From Streptomyces sp. NBC_01237 (lineage in GTDB: Bacteria; Actinomycetota; Actinomycetes; Streptomycetales; Streptomycetaceae): a stretch of DNA of 64,000 nucleotides. The first letter of the stretch is position 1. Each line of letters starts with the position of its first letter. The DNA is taken from assembly GCF_035917275.1 (NCBI RefSeq), contig NZ_CP108508.1:868001-932000 (forward strand), written 5' to 3'. Under the pieces are notes generated by a model, which saw nothing but the letters and a program-made list of their open reading frames with translations, was not told the DNA's origin and searched no databases. The translations under genes were made by a program, and so were the position numbers. This document shows, in pieces, positions 26,395 through 33,870 of this stretch.

Positions 26395-26520
26395 GGCCCG
26401 CCCCCGATCCGCACCCCGCCCGCTCCCGTCCCCGCCTTCCTCTCCCTCTCCTCCCTCTCCGTACTCCACCACTCCCCTGTTTCCCCGTTTCCCGGAGCCC
26501 CAGGGCGCCGTCTCCCTACC
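26395..26520 (+). other. Polypyrimidine-rich intergenic tract
   Basis: Between the response regulator and the methyltransferase the plus strand is strikingly rich in C and T, for example CCGCCTTCCTCTCCCTCTCC near 26430-26450, with few purines over more than 100 bases. Nothing coding is seen. Such tracts can form triplex DNA or weakly structured transcripts; no function is shown. Confidence 0.5.
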
Positions 26521-26558
26521 CCGCCATGCCCATTTCACCCGACGCCGAAAGTCGCATC

Positions 26559-27350
26559 ATGCCGAAGAAGACCCCCGCATCCCTGGCCGTGAACCGTTCC
26601 GCCCTGACCCACCGGATCGGCTACGCACTGCGCAACCCCGCGCGCATCGCTCCCTATGTGCGCCGCTCCGTGCGCGACACCTGGCTGAGCGCCAAGCACC
26701 CGAACCACGTCGACTACTACCGCGCGGTGATGGCGTCGGACACCAGCCGCAACCCCGAGGCGGCCGTCGGCAGCCAGACCCATGAGCGCTGGCTCGCGCT
26801 CGGCGCGATGCAGTTCGACTACCTGGCGGAGCACCATCTGAAGCCCGGCCACCGGATGCTCGACATCGGCTGCGGCAACCTGCGGGCCGGCTGGCGCTTC
26901 ATCGACTACCTCGACGCCGGGAACTACTACGGGATCGACATCTCGCCGGACATCCTCATCTCCGCCAAGCGCACCGTCAGCACGTACCACCTGCAGGACA
27001 AGCTTCCGCATCTCACGATCACCCATGACCTGACCCTGGACTTCCTTCCGCAGGGCCATTTCGACGTGGTTCACGCGCACAGCGTGTTCTCGCACTCGCC
27101 GATCGAGGTCATCGGGGAGTGCCTGGCCCACGTCGGCCGCATCCTCGCGCCCGGGGGCTTCTTCGACTTCACCTTCGACCGCACCGACGGCGTCGAACAC
27201 GCGGTGCTGCGGGAGGACTTCTACTACCGCACCGAGACCCTGATCGCCCTCGCCGCCGAACACGGACTCGTCGCCCGGTTCATGGAGGACTGGGAGGACC
27301 GGCCGCACGGCCAGTCGAAGATCCGCGTCCACGCCCCCGAGAACGGCTGA
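26559..27350 (+). CDS. Class I SAM-dependent methyltransferase
   Basis: The 263-residue protein has an N-terminal helical part with YVRRSVRDTWLSAKHPNHVD. A Rossmann methyltransferase core follows, with MLDIGCGNLRAGWRFIDYL (about 98-116), YYGIDISPDILI (about 121-132), HFDVVHAHSVFSHSP (about 166-180) and LAPGGFFDFTFD. Such enzymes often act on sugars or lipids, but the substrate is not deducible. ATG 26559 is preferred over 26526 because a GAAAG lies upstream. The preceding 170 bp is an unusual pyrimidine-rich tract. Confidence 0.78.
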   Translation: MPKKTPASLAVNRSALTHRIGYALRNPARIAPYVRRSVRDTWLSAKHPNHVDYYRAVMASDTSRNPEAAVGSQTHERWLALGAMQFDYLAEHHLKPGHRMLDIGCGNLRAGWRFIDYLDAGNYYGIDISPDILISAKRTVSTYHLQDKLPHLTITHDLTLDFLPQGHFDVVHAHSVFSHSPIEVIGECLAHVGRILAPGGFFDFTFDRTDGVEHAVLREDFYYRTETLIALAAEHGLVARFMEDWEDRPHGQSKIRVHAPENG

Positions 27351-27421
27351 CGGCTCCGCCACCGGTACGGGCACGGGTGGGAGCGGGGGCTGTCATCAGG
27401 ACAGCGGGCTCCGAAACCCGC

Positions 27422-27450
27422 CTGACCGAGCGGCCCGGGTCACCTATCGT
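27422..27450 (+). promoter_or_regulatory. Possible promoter of the aldo/keto reductase gene
   Basis: CTGACC (27422-27427) and TATCGT (27445-27450) are 17 bp apart, a fair match to the housekeeping consensus of streptomycetes. Transcription would start near 27457, just before a strong hairpin. Confidence 0.35.
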
Positions 27451-27460
27451 CGACGTGATT

Positions 27461-27488
27461 CCTGGCGCGGGCCTCGGCCCGCGCCAGG
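27461..27488 (+). promoter_or_regulatory. Perfect 13-bp inverted repeat in the 5' leader of the aldo/keto reductase gene
   Basis: CCTGGCGCGGGCC (27461-27473) and GGCCCGCGCCAGG (27476-27488) are separated by only two bases. The element ends 16 bases before the GGAGGA ribosome-binding site at 27505-27510. It could be an operator palindrome or an RNA hairpin affecting early transcription; it is too early to be a gene-end terminator for this gene. Confidence 0.5.
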
Positions 27489-27515
27489 GCAAGGACCATG
27501 ACGTGGAGGATGATT

Positions 27516-28481
27516 GTGCGCTACCGCGAGCTGGGACGCAGCGGTTTGTCCGTATCCGAGATCGGTTACGGCGCGTGGGGCATCGGTGAGTCCGGCTGGG
27601 TGGGTGCCACGGAGGACGAATCCGTACGCGCCCTGCACCGCGCCATCGACCTCGGGGTGAACTTCATCGACACCGCCCGTGGCTACGGCGAGAGCGAGCG
27701 GATCGTCGGCCGGGTCGTCCGCGAGCGGGCCGGTGACGGGGTACGCGTCGCGACGAAGGTGCCGCCGAAGAACGCCGTATGGCCCGCACCGGACGGCCTG
27801 GACCCGGCGGCCGCCTTCCCCGGCGAGCACATCCGCGAGAGCCTGGAGACCAGCCTGCGCGCCGCCGGCCTGGACCACTTCGACGTCCTGCAGTTCCATG
27901 TCTGGAACGACGAGTGGGTCGGCCGCGGGGACTGGCTGGAGACGATCACCGAACTGAAGAAGGAAGGAAAGATCGGACTGTTCGGCGTCTCCATCAACGA
28001 CCACAGGCCCGACAGCGCACTCGAACTCGTACGCAGCGGCTCCGTGGACAGCCTGCAGATCATCTACAACATCTTCGACCAGTCCCCCGCCGACGAGCTG
28101 CTGCCGCTCTGCGCGGAACACGGTGTCGGTGTCATCGTGCGCGTGGCACTGGACGAGGGCGGTCTCACCGGCCGGATCACCGCCGGTACGACGTTCCCCG
28201 AGGGCGACTGGCGCAACCGCTACTTCCGCGGTGACCGCCCGGCACAGATCGAACAGCGGGTGTCCGCGATCGTCGCCGACCTCGGTATCGCCCCCGACGA
28301 GATCGCGGAGAACGCGCTGCGGTTCGTCCTGAGTTCACCGGCGGTCTCCACCGTCATCCCCGGAATGCGCACCCTGCGCAACGTCGAGCGCAACACGGCG
28401 GTGAGCGACGGACGCCCGCTGACCGTCGACCAGCTCGCGGTGCTGGCCAAGCACCGGTGGGAGCGCAACTTCTACAGCTGA
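27516..28481 (+). CDS. Aldo/keto reductase
   Basis: The 321-residue protein is a TIM-barrel NADPH-dependent reductase. The catalytic tetrad is present: Asp and Tyr in NFIDTARGYGESE (about residues 49-61), Lys in VATKVPPKN (about 83-91) and His in LQFHVWNDEW (about 126-135). The cofactor end shows RNVERNTAVSDGRPL. The GTG start at 27516 is chosen because GGAGGA is 5 bases upstream; ATG 27498 and 27510 lie before or within the ribosome-binding site. The substrate is unknown. Two strong hairpins follow the gene, so it is probably monocistronic. Confidence 0.88.
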   Translation: MRYRELGRSGLSVSEIGYGAWGIGESGWVGATEDESVRALHRAIDLGVNFIDTARGYGESERIVGRVVRERAGDGVRVATKVPPKNAVWPAPDGLDPAAAFPGEHIRESLETSLRAAGLDHFDVLQFHVWNDEWVGRGDWLETITELKKEGKIGLFGVSINDHRPDSALELVRSGSVDSLQIIYNIFDQSPADELLPLCAEHGVGVIVRVALDEGGLTGRITAGTTFPEGDWRNRYFRGDRPAQIEQRVSAIVADLGIAPDEIAENALRFVLSSPAVSTVIPGMRTLRNVERNTAVSDGRPLTVDQLAVLAKHRWERNFYS

Positions 28482-28491
28482 TCCGCCGGGC

Positions 28492-28571
28492 CGCCCGACG
28501 GCACCACCGTCGGGCGATCGGCCCCCGCCCGTGTTCGGCGAGACCCCTTCCGCACCCGCGGAGGGGGTCTC
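28492..28571 (+). terminator. Double hairpin terminator after the aldo/keto reductase gene
   Basis: The first stem, CGCCCGACGG / CCGTCGGGCG (28492-28501 and 28507-28516), is a perfect 10-bp stem with a 5-nt loop. The second, GAGACCCCTTCCGC / GCGGAGGGGGTCTC (28540-28553 and 28558-28571), has 14 pairs including one G-T, a 4-nt loop, and is followed by TCTGTC. Together they form a convincing intrinsic termination region 10-90 bp after the stop. Confidence 0.75.
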
Positions 28572-28766
28572 TCTGTCGGGGCGCCGATGTGAGAGCCGCG
28601 GCCCGCGGTTTCCAGGCCGTTGAGTACCGTGTACCCCGAACACGTCACCGGGATCATCGTTCCACCGTACGGAGAATTCGCCTGGATGCCGCGCTCTCCC
28701 TTGCTTTCCCGAGATCAGGAAAGCGCCTTACGCGTCATTTTCCCATGAACCACTCTTACCCGGGGG

Positions 28767-29948
28767 TTGGCAATCCAAGCGCAGTCGATCGGCACATCAC
28801 AACCCCGCCGACCCTCCGTAGAAGTCAAGAGCAATCGCCTCGACAGCGCCCTCGCGGCCGTATCCCTCTACGCGGCGATCAAAATCATCGGCCTCATCGG
28901 CTTGATCACCTGGTCCGCCTTCCATCAGAAGAGCGCCCATGAGCTGTTGGGCCGGCGCTGGGACTCGCTCTGGTACACGCGCGTCGCCGAGAGCGGCTAC
29001 TCGTTCACGGTCCAGGCCCCCGACGGGCGGAATCTCTCCAGCATGGCCTTCTTCCCGCTCCTCCCCTGGCTGGAGGATGCGGGATCCCGCATCGGCCCCT
29101 GGAACGCGTCCGACACCGGGCTGGCCATCAGCGCGGTGTCCTCGCTGGCCGCCGCGCTGGGACTTTTCCACCTGGGACGCCACGTCCACAGTGCACGCGC
29201 CGGAGTCATCCTGGCCTGTCTGTGGGGCGCCCTGCCGGTCGGCATCGTGCAGTCCATGGCCTACAGCGAATCACTCTTCGTCGCGCTGGCGGTCTGGGCG
29301 CTGCTCTCCCTGCTGCGCGATCAGTGGATGACGGCAGGCGTTCTCTCGCTCCTCGCCGGGCTCACGCGGCCTGTCGGGATCGCGATCAGTGCGGCCATCG
29401 TCGTCACCGCGGCGGTCGTGCTCGCGACCAGGCGGTCCGAGCTCAGCAGAAGGAAGCACATCAGCGTCATCGCGGGCGCTCTCGTCTCCCCGCTCGGCGC
29501 GGCCGGCTACATTGTGTGGGTCGGACAGCAGAGAGGGAAATTTCTCGGCTATCTCGACGTGCAGGCGGAGTGGGGAAACGGATTCGACGGCGGAATCGCC
29601 TTCGCGAAATTCCTGGCCGCTTCCCTGGGGAATTCCGGAATTCTTTCCGCAGGTATCCTTCTGGCCCTTGTCCTGCTCTGTGTGTGGCCGCACCGGATCG
29701 CCTGGAAGCAACGGCAGCCGATCGCGCTCGTGGTCTACTCCGCCATCATCACGATCATGGCGGTCGGCGCATCGGGATACTTCGGGTCGAAGCCCCGTCT
29801 GCTGATCCCCGCCTTTCCCCTTCTGCTGGTGGCGGCGATCGGGATGGCCCGTGCGCGCCCCGCCTGGACCGTGGTGGTGCTCCCGGCGATGACCGTCGTG
29901 AGTTCGGTGTACGGAGCGTTCTGGCTGAACGGCTCCGGCCCTCCGTGA
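28767..29948 (+). CDS. PIG-V-like mannosyltransferase, integral membrane
   Basis: The 393-residue protein has about nine or ten transmembrane helices and the family motif GRRWDSLWYTRVAESGY (about residues 62-78) in the first loop, where an acidic residue of GT-C glycosyltransferases binds the polyprenyl-phosphate sugar. SMAFFPLLPWLE and YSESLFVALAVWALLS are also typical of Pfam Mannosyl_trans2. It probably transfers mannose from polyprenyl phosphomannose at the outer membrane face; the acceptor is unknown. The only available start after the upstream in-frame stop is TTG 28767, which is unusual. The upstream 100 bp is less GC-rich than the surroundings and contains the inverted repeat GCTTTCC-8-GGAAAGC (28703-28724). 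Confidence 0.78.
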   Translation: MAIQAQSIGTSQPRRPSVEVKSNRLDSALAAVSLYAAIKIIGLIGLITWSAFHQKSAHELLGRRWDSLWYTRVAESGYSFTVQAPDGRNLSSMAFFPLLPWLEDAGSRIGPWNASDTGLAISAVSSLAAALGLFHLGRHVHSARAGVILACLWGALPVGIVQSMAYSESLFVALAVWALLSLLRDQWMTAGVLSLLAGLTRPVGIAISAAIVVTAAVVLATRRSELSRRKHISVIAGALVSPLGAAGYIVWVGQQRGKFLGYLDVQAEWGNGFDGGIAFAKFLAASLGNSGILSAGILLALVLLCVWPHRIAWKQRQPIALVVYSAIITIMAVGASGYFGSKPRLLIPAFPLLLVAAIGMARARPAWTVVVLPAMTVVSSVYGAFWLNGSGPP

Positions 29949-30101
29949 CATAGCGCGCCCACGGCCCCCGCCGCCAGTGACACATATCAGCGAAAGCCAT
30001 GAGAGATCCCAACGGATCGCGGGCCCGACGGCACTTAGCGTTCGAGGGAGCGGGCACACCCGGTGACCGCACACCGCACGTACGAACGCCAAGGAGACAT
30101 C

Positions 30102-31379
30102 ATGTCGAGCCCGGCCCCGACTCCGCACCGGCTCAGCAGGAGGCACGTGGTGAGCACGGGCGCGGCCCTCGCCGCGGGTATCGCCTCCGGCCTCGCCGTG
30201 ACCGCGGCACCCGCCGCCGCGGCGGCGTCCGGAGGGGCACCGGGTGCCGTCCGGCCCACCGGCACCGAACCGCCCGTGCGGCTCGTCCTGCCCCGCCCGA
30301 CCGGCCGTCACCCCATCGGCACCGTGGCCCTGCACCTCAGCGACCGTAGCCGCCGCGATCCATGGGTGACCACCCAGCCGGTGCGGGAGCTGATGGTCCA
30401 GTTCTGGTACCCCGCCCGCGAAGCCGCCGTCCGGAGCAGGCCGGGCCACCCCAGGGCTCCATGGATGACCGCGGAGGCCGCCAAGGTCTTCCAGAAGACG
30501 GGGGTCCTGCCCGCCGGATACGTCACGCTGCCGGTCACCCACGGACGTACCGGCGCCCCGGCCGACACCCGAGCGGGCCGGCGCCCGGTGATCCTCTTCT
30601 CGCACGGACACGGTCAGCACCGCGCGTCCAGCATGACCCTGGTCGAGGACCTCGTCAGTCATGGATACGTCGTCGTCACGATCGACCACACCTACGACGC
30701 CGGGCAGGTCGAGTTCCCCGGCGGCCGGGTCGCCCCCTACGCGATGCCGCCCTTCGGCGAGGAGGACGACGACCCGGTCATCCTGAAAGCGGTCGACGTA
30801 CGGGTCGCCGACACCCGGTTCGTCGTGGAGGAGCTGTCCCGGATCGTACGGTTGCGGCGCTCCGGCGCCGGACCGCTCCCGCGCGGCCTCGCCGACCTCC
30901 TCGACCTCTCCGCGCTCGCGATGTTCGGCCACTCGCTCGGCGGCGCGACCGCGGCCTCGGCGATCGCGTCGGGGGTGCCGCTCCGCGCGGGCGTGGACCT
31001 CGACGGCACCCTCTTCGGCCCCGTGGTGACATCGGGGCTGCGCAGGCCGTTCCTCCTGATGAGCGAGGACGCGGACACCAACCCGAGCTGGGTGGAGGTC
31101 TGGCCCCATCTGCGGGGCTGGCGTCGCCGGCTCCGTATGACCGGGACGCGGCACTTCTCGTACACGGACTACGAGAGCTTCCTGCCCCAGGCGGCCGCGC
31201 GCCTCGGGGCGACCGACGAGCAGGTAGCCGAGTTCATCGGCCCGCTCGACAGCGCGCGGTCGATCGACATCCAGCGGCGCTTCCTGCGGGCCTTCTTCGA
31301 CCTCCATCTGCGCGACCGGCCGGCCCGCGTCCTCGAAGGTCCGTCCGCCCGCTATCCGGAGGTGCGCTTCGTCGGCTGA
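30102..31379 (+). CDS. Tat-exported esterase (platelet-activating-factor acetylhydrolase-like)
   Basis: The 425-residue protein starts MSSPAPTPHRLSRRHVVS, a twin-arginine signal followed by a hydrophobic run ending near APAAAAAS (about residue 45). The alpha/beta-hydrolase domain has the oxyanion region VILFSHGHGQHR (about 164-175), the nucleophile motif GHSLGGA (about 275-281), then DLDGT and a late His in TRHFSYTD. These resemble PAF-acetylhydrolase II and cutinase-like esterases, including polyester-degrading homologues. AAGGAGA lies 6 bases before ATG 30102. The true substrate is unknown. Confidence 0.82.
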   Translation: MSSPAPTPHRLSRRHVVSTGAALAAGIASGLAVTAAPAAAAASGGAPGAVRPTGTEPPVRLVLPRPTGRHPIGTVALHLSDRSRRDPWVTTQPVRELMVQFWYPAREAAVRSRPGHPRAPWMTAEAAKVFQKTGVLPAGYVTLPVTHGRTGAPADTRAGRRPVILFSHGHGQHRASSMTLVEDLVSHGYVVVTIDHTYDAGQVEFPGGRVAPYAMPPFGEEDDDPVILKAVDVRVADTRFVVEELSRIVRLRRSGAGPLPRGLADLLDLSALAMFGHSLGGATAASAIASGVPLRAGVDLDGTLFGPVVTSGLRRPFLLMSEDADTNPSWVEVWPHLRGWRRRLRMTGTRHFSYTDYESFLPQAAARLGATDEQVAEFIGPLDSARSIDIQRRFLRAFFDLHLRDRPARVLEGPSARYPEVRFVG

Positions 31380-31474
31380 CGGGGGACGGGCCGCCGCGCG
31401 CTCACCCGGGCGAAGCCGCCGCGGTGAGCGCGCGGGGGCTTCGCGATACGCCGGCCGCCGCCCCGGGCGCGGAG

Positions 31475-31915
31475 TCAGACCTGGCCGAGATCCGAACTGA
31501 CCCAATGCTGGGGCCGCATCCGGATCACCACCTGCTCACCGTGGTTCTCCGAGGCGAAATCGACATAGCCGGCGACCTTGTCCGCCGCGAGGTAGCGCGC
31601 CGAGACCTCTTCCAGGTCACCGCGCGTCGCGGGACGGGTCTCGACGACGGGGCCCTCGACGGACACATAGCGGATCGTGGGCTCCACCCGGTCCACCAGG
31701 ATCGTGAACCGGCCTGCGGCACCGATGAGTTCGGCCTTGCGTGAGGTGCGGCCCGTCAGGATCCTGAGGTCGCCGCCCGGGGTGTACTGGTACCAGATGG
31801 GCACGCTGAGCGGCGCCCGGTCCCCGTCCCCGGCCGCCACCGCCAACGCGGCGATGTGAGGCTCGGCAAGGAACTGTTCACGCTCTTCGCGGGTGAGTGC
31901 CACGGCAGACTCCAT
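31475..31915 (-). CDS. Pyridoxamine 5'-phosphate oxidase-like (PPOX) flavin or F420 split-barrel protein
   Basis: The 146-residue protein MESAVALTREEREQFLAEPH has the split-barrel pattern of the PPOX class: IAALAVAAGDGDRAPLSVPIWYQY (in two strands), LRILTGRTSRKAELI, FTILVDR and IRYVSVEGPVVE. Such proteins bind FMN, heme or F420 and reduce small molecules. The cofactor cannot be assigned by eye. ATG 31915 is preferred over longer frames, whose upstream residues are arginine-rich. It is convergent with the Tat esterase gene. Confidence 0.75.
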   Translation of the reverse strand: MESAVALTREEREQFLAEPHIAALAVAAGDGDRAPLSVPIWYQYTPGGDLRILTGRTSRKAELIGAAGRFTILVDRVEPTIRYVSVEGPVVETRPATRGDLEEVSARYLAADKVAGYVDFASENHGEQVVIRMRPQHWVSSDLGQV

Positions 31916-32004
31916 TCGTACGTGGACCGGGCCACCCAGTGTGCCCCCGGCCGCCCGTCGTCGCCCCGACCGTCCCGCCCCTGGCGGTGGCGTGTCGTCG
32001 GTGC

Positions 32005-32175
32005 GGCCCCCGCAGGTCCGGGTCCGGATCAAGGGGCGCCGGCACAACGGCACCGCGCACCTGGTCCCGGACGACGACGCGCGCCCGGCTGAAGCAGCTG
32101 CCGCGCTTCAACAGTGCGGCGGTCCGCGCCTTCGGTACCGACCTGCTGACCGTAGGGGTGGACCTCACCGACTGA
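32005..32175 (+). pseudogene. C-terminal remnant of an F420-dependent nitroreductase-like protein
   Basis: Two adjacent frames give pieces of one typical ending. VRVRIKGRRHNGTAHLVPDD reads in one frame up to about 32085, and ARLKQLPRFNSAAVRAFGT continues in another, closing with DLLTVGVDLTD and TGA 32173-32175. This resembles the end of deazaflavin-dependent nitroreductase or PNPOx-like proteins. The N-terminal two thirds are absent and a frameshift separates the halves, so it is a decayed fragment. The 310-bp gap between the PPOX gene and the SGNH hydrolase holds nothing else recognised. Confidence 0.45.
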
Positions 32176-32225
32176 CCCCGCGCGGCCGTTCGCCGGTGGC
32201 CTCGGTCCGAACGCAGACCCACGGG

Positions 32226-32954
32226 TCACCGTGGACCCAAAGGCCCACCGTGCCCCTCACGGGCGCGGGAGCCGTCCGGGCGGTCCCGGCCGACCGCGTG
32301 CAGCCAGGCGTCGGCGATGAGCCGGTGACCGAGGGGGCTGGGATGGACCCCGTCCGGGGCCAGCTCCGCCGCCTCGCTGTCCTCCGCCGCGCGGAGCAGG
32401 GCGAGGTCGGCACGTACCACCTGGGCTCCGTTGGCCGTCGCGGCACGAAGGACGGCGTCGGTGCGGGGCGACAGGTCCTCGAACCAGCCTTCCTGGTCCG
32501 AGGTGACCGGAAGCAGGAACGGAGTGATGACGACCAGTCGCGCGGACAGTTGCCGCGCGGTGCCGGCGAGGAGGCGCGCGAGGCATGCCTCGAACTCGTC
32601 GGCCGGGCTGTGGAGTCCCCGGTCGTAGCGCCGCCAGGTGTCATTGATTCCGATCTTGACCGTGACCACGGTGGGCCGGTGGCCGATGACGTCGGCGGCC
32701 CAGCGGGATTCGAGGTCGTACACGCGATTGCCGTCGATGCCCTTGTTGATGACGGTGGGGCCGGGTCCGGCGCTCTGCCGGGCGCGCAGTGTCCGCGCGA
32801 TCTCGTGGACGTAGCCGTCGCCGAGCGATGCGGGGTCCGAGCGGTCGCGGCCCGCGTCGGTGATGGAGTCACCGATGAACAGGAGCCTGTCGTTCTGCCC
32901 GATGTGCATGTCCGCCGTCCTGGCGTCGGGGGTGGAGGGGGTGGAGCCGGTCAT
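32226..32954 (-). CDS. SGNH/GDSL-type esterase
   Basis: The 242-residue protein shows the SGNH blocks: RLLFIGDSITDAG with nucleophile Ser (about residues 23-35), INKGIDGNRV with Gly, VTVKIGINDTWRR with Asn, and PDGVHPSPLGHRL with the Asp-His pair near 215-222. There is no signal peptide, so it acts inside the cell, probably removing acetyl or other acyl groups from imported oligosaccharides. Its ATG overlaps the TGA of the sugar isomerase gene (ATGA at 32951-32954), so it is translationally coupled and forms the last gene of the polysaccharide-use operon. Confidence 0.85.
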   Translation of the reverse strand: MTGSTPSTPDARTADMHIGQNDRLLFIGDSITDAGRDRSDPASLGDGYVHEIARTLRARQSAGPGPTVINKGIDGNRVYDLESRWAADVIGHRPTVVTVKIGINDTWRRYDRGLHSPADEFEACLARLLAGTARQLSARLVVITPFLLPVTSDQEGWFEDLSPRTDAVLRAATANGAQVVRADLALLRAAEDSEAAELAPDGVHPSPLGHRLIADAWLHAVGRDRPDGSRAREGHGGPLGPR

Positions 32955-33706
32955 CGGGCCGCCGCGCGCCGCAAGGTGGCGGCCTCGCGCGCCAGCACGG
33001 CGGGATCGTCGCCGGGTACGAACTCCAGGAGCGCCTCCAGCCGGGCGGGCCGCCGCTTCAGCAGGTCGAAGACCCCGGTCCACAGGGCCTCACGGTCCGC
33101 CAGCGGCAGTCGGCGGTTGCCCGGCCACCACGAGAAGACGTGTACCGCCGCGACCCGGTCGCCGAGCTCCGCGAGCCCGGCCAGCGCCTCGTCGTCGGGA
33201 ACGTCGAGCGGTGGCTGCCAGTAGGTACGGAGGTTGTCCGCGCCCACCTCGTCCAGCAGCCGGACGGTTGAGGCGACGGTGTCGGTGAGGGTCTTCGAGT
33301 GGAACTCCAGCGCGATCTCCAGGCCGTGGTCCGCGGCGGTCCGGGCCGCTTCCCGCAGACAGTCCGCGGTCCCGCGCCGCTCCTGCGGCGCGGCGGCCGA
33401 CGAGCCGGCTCCACCCGCCCAGACCCGCACCCGCGGCGCCCCCAGGAGCACCGCGGCTCGGGCGATCGCCGGGAATTCGGCGGCCTCACCCGGCGTGGCG
33501 CGGAAGTACGAACCGTACGAGCAGGAGGTGATCCCGTACCGGTCGGAAGCGTCGCGGGCCGCGCGGACGGCGCCGGGGTCGTCCGGCGGCGCGTGCACGT
33601 CGGCACCCCACTCGACCACATCGAGGCCCGCCTGCGCGGCGCGGCGTGCGACGTCGGCGGCGGGCAGCCCCCGGAAGGTGACCGAACACAGTCCCATCCT
33701 GGTCAC
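32951..33706 (-). CDS. Sugar phosphate isomerase/epimerase-like TIM barrel protein
   Basis: The 251-residue protein has the xylose-isomerase-like (AP_endonuc_2) pattern: MGLCSVTFRGLPAADVARRA at the N-terminus, GLDVVEWGADVH, ARAAVLLGAPRVRVWAG, GLEIALEFHSKTLTD with a probable metal-binding Glu and His, and VAAVHVFSWWPG. Members isomerise or epimerise keto sugars. The substrate is unknown but should be a product of the PL6 lyases or fucosidase encoded upstream. It is followed by the coupled SGNH gene. Confidence 0.78.
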   Translation of the reverse strand: MTRMGLCSVTFRGLPAADVARRAAQAGLDVVEWGADVHAPPDDPGAVRAARDASDRYGITSCSYGSYFRATPGEAAEFPAIARAAVLLGAPRVRVWAGGAGSSAAAPQERRGTADCLREAARTAADHGLEIALEFHSKTLTDTVASTVRLLDEVGADNLRTYWQPPLDVPDDEALAGLAELGDRVAAVHVFSWWPGNRRLPLADREALWTGVFDLLKRRPARLEALLEFVPGDDPAVLAREAATLRRAAAR

Positions 33707-33870
33707 GGCATCCCTTTCTCCCTGCGGTCGCCTCTCGGCGGCTCTTCTGTCGGTCTGCTGCTGCTCTTCCGCGGTGTATCCCCGGGGCCCGTTCGGTGGC
33801 TGCGGGGAAAGCGGTCCGCCCGGGGCGGACGGGCGGACCGTCTCACCGGCGCCCCGTCACCGGTGACGGG

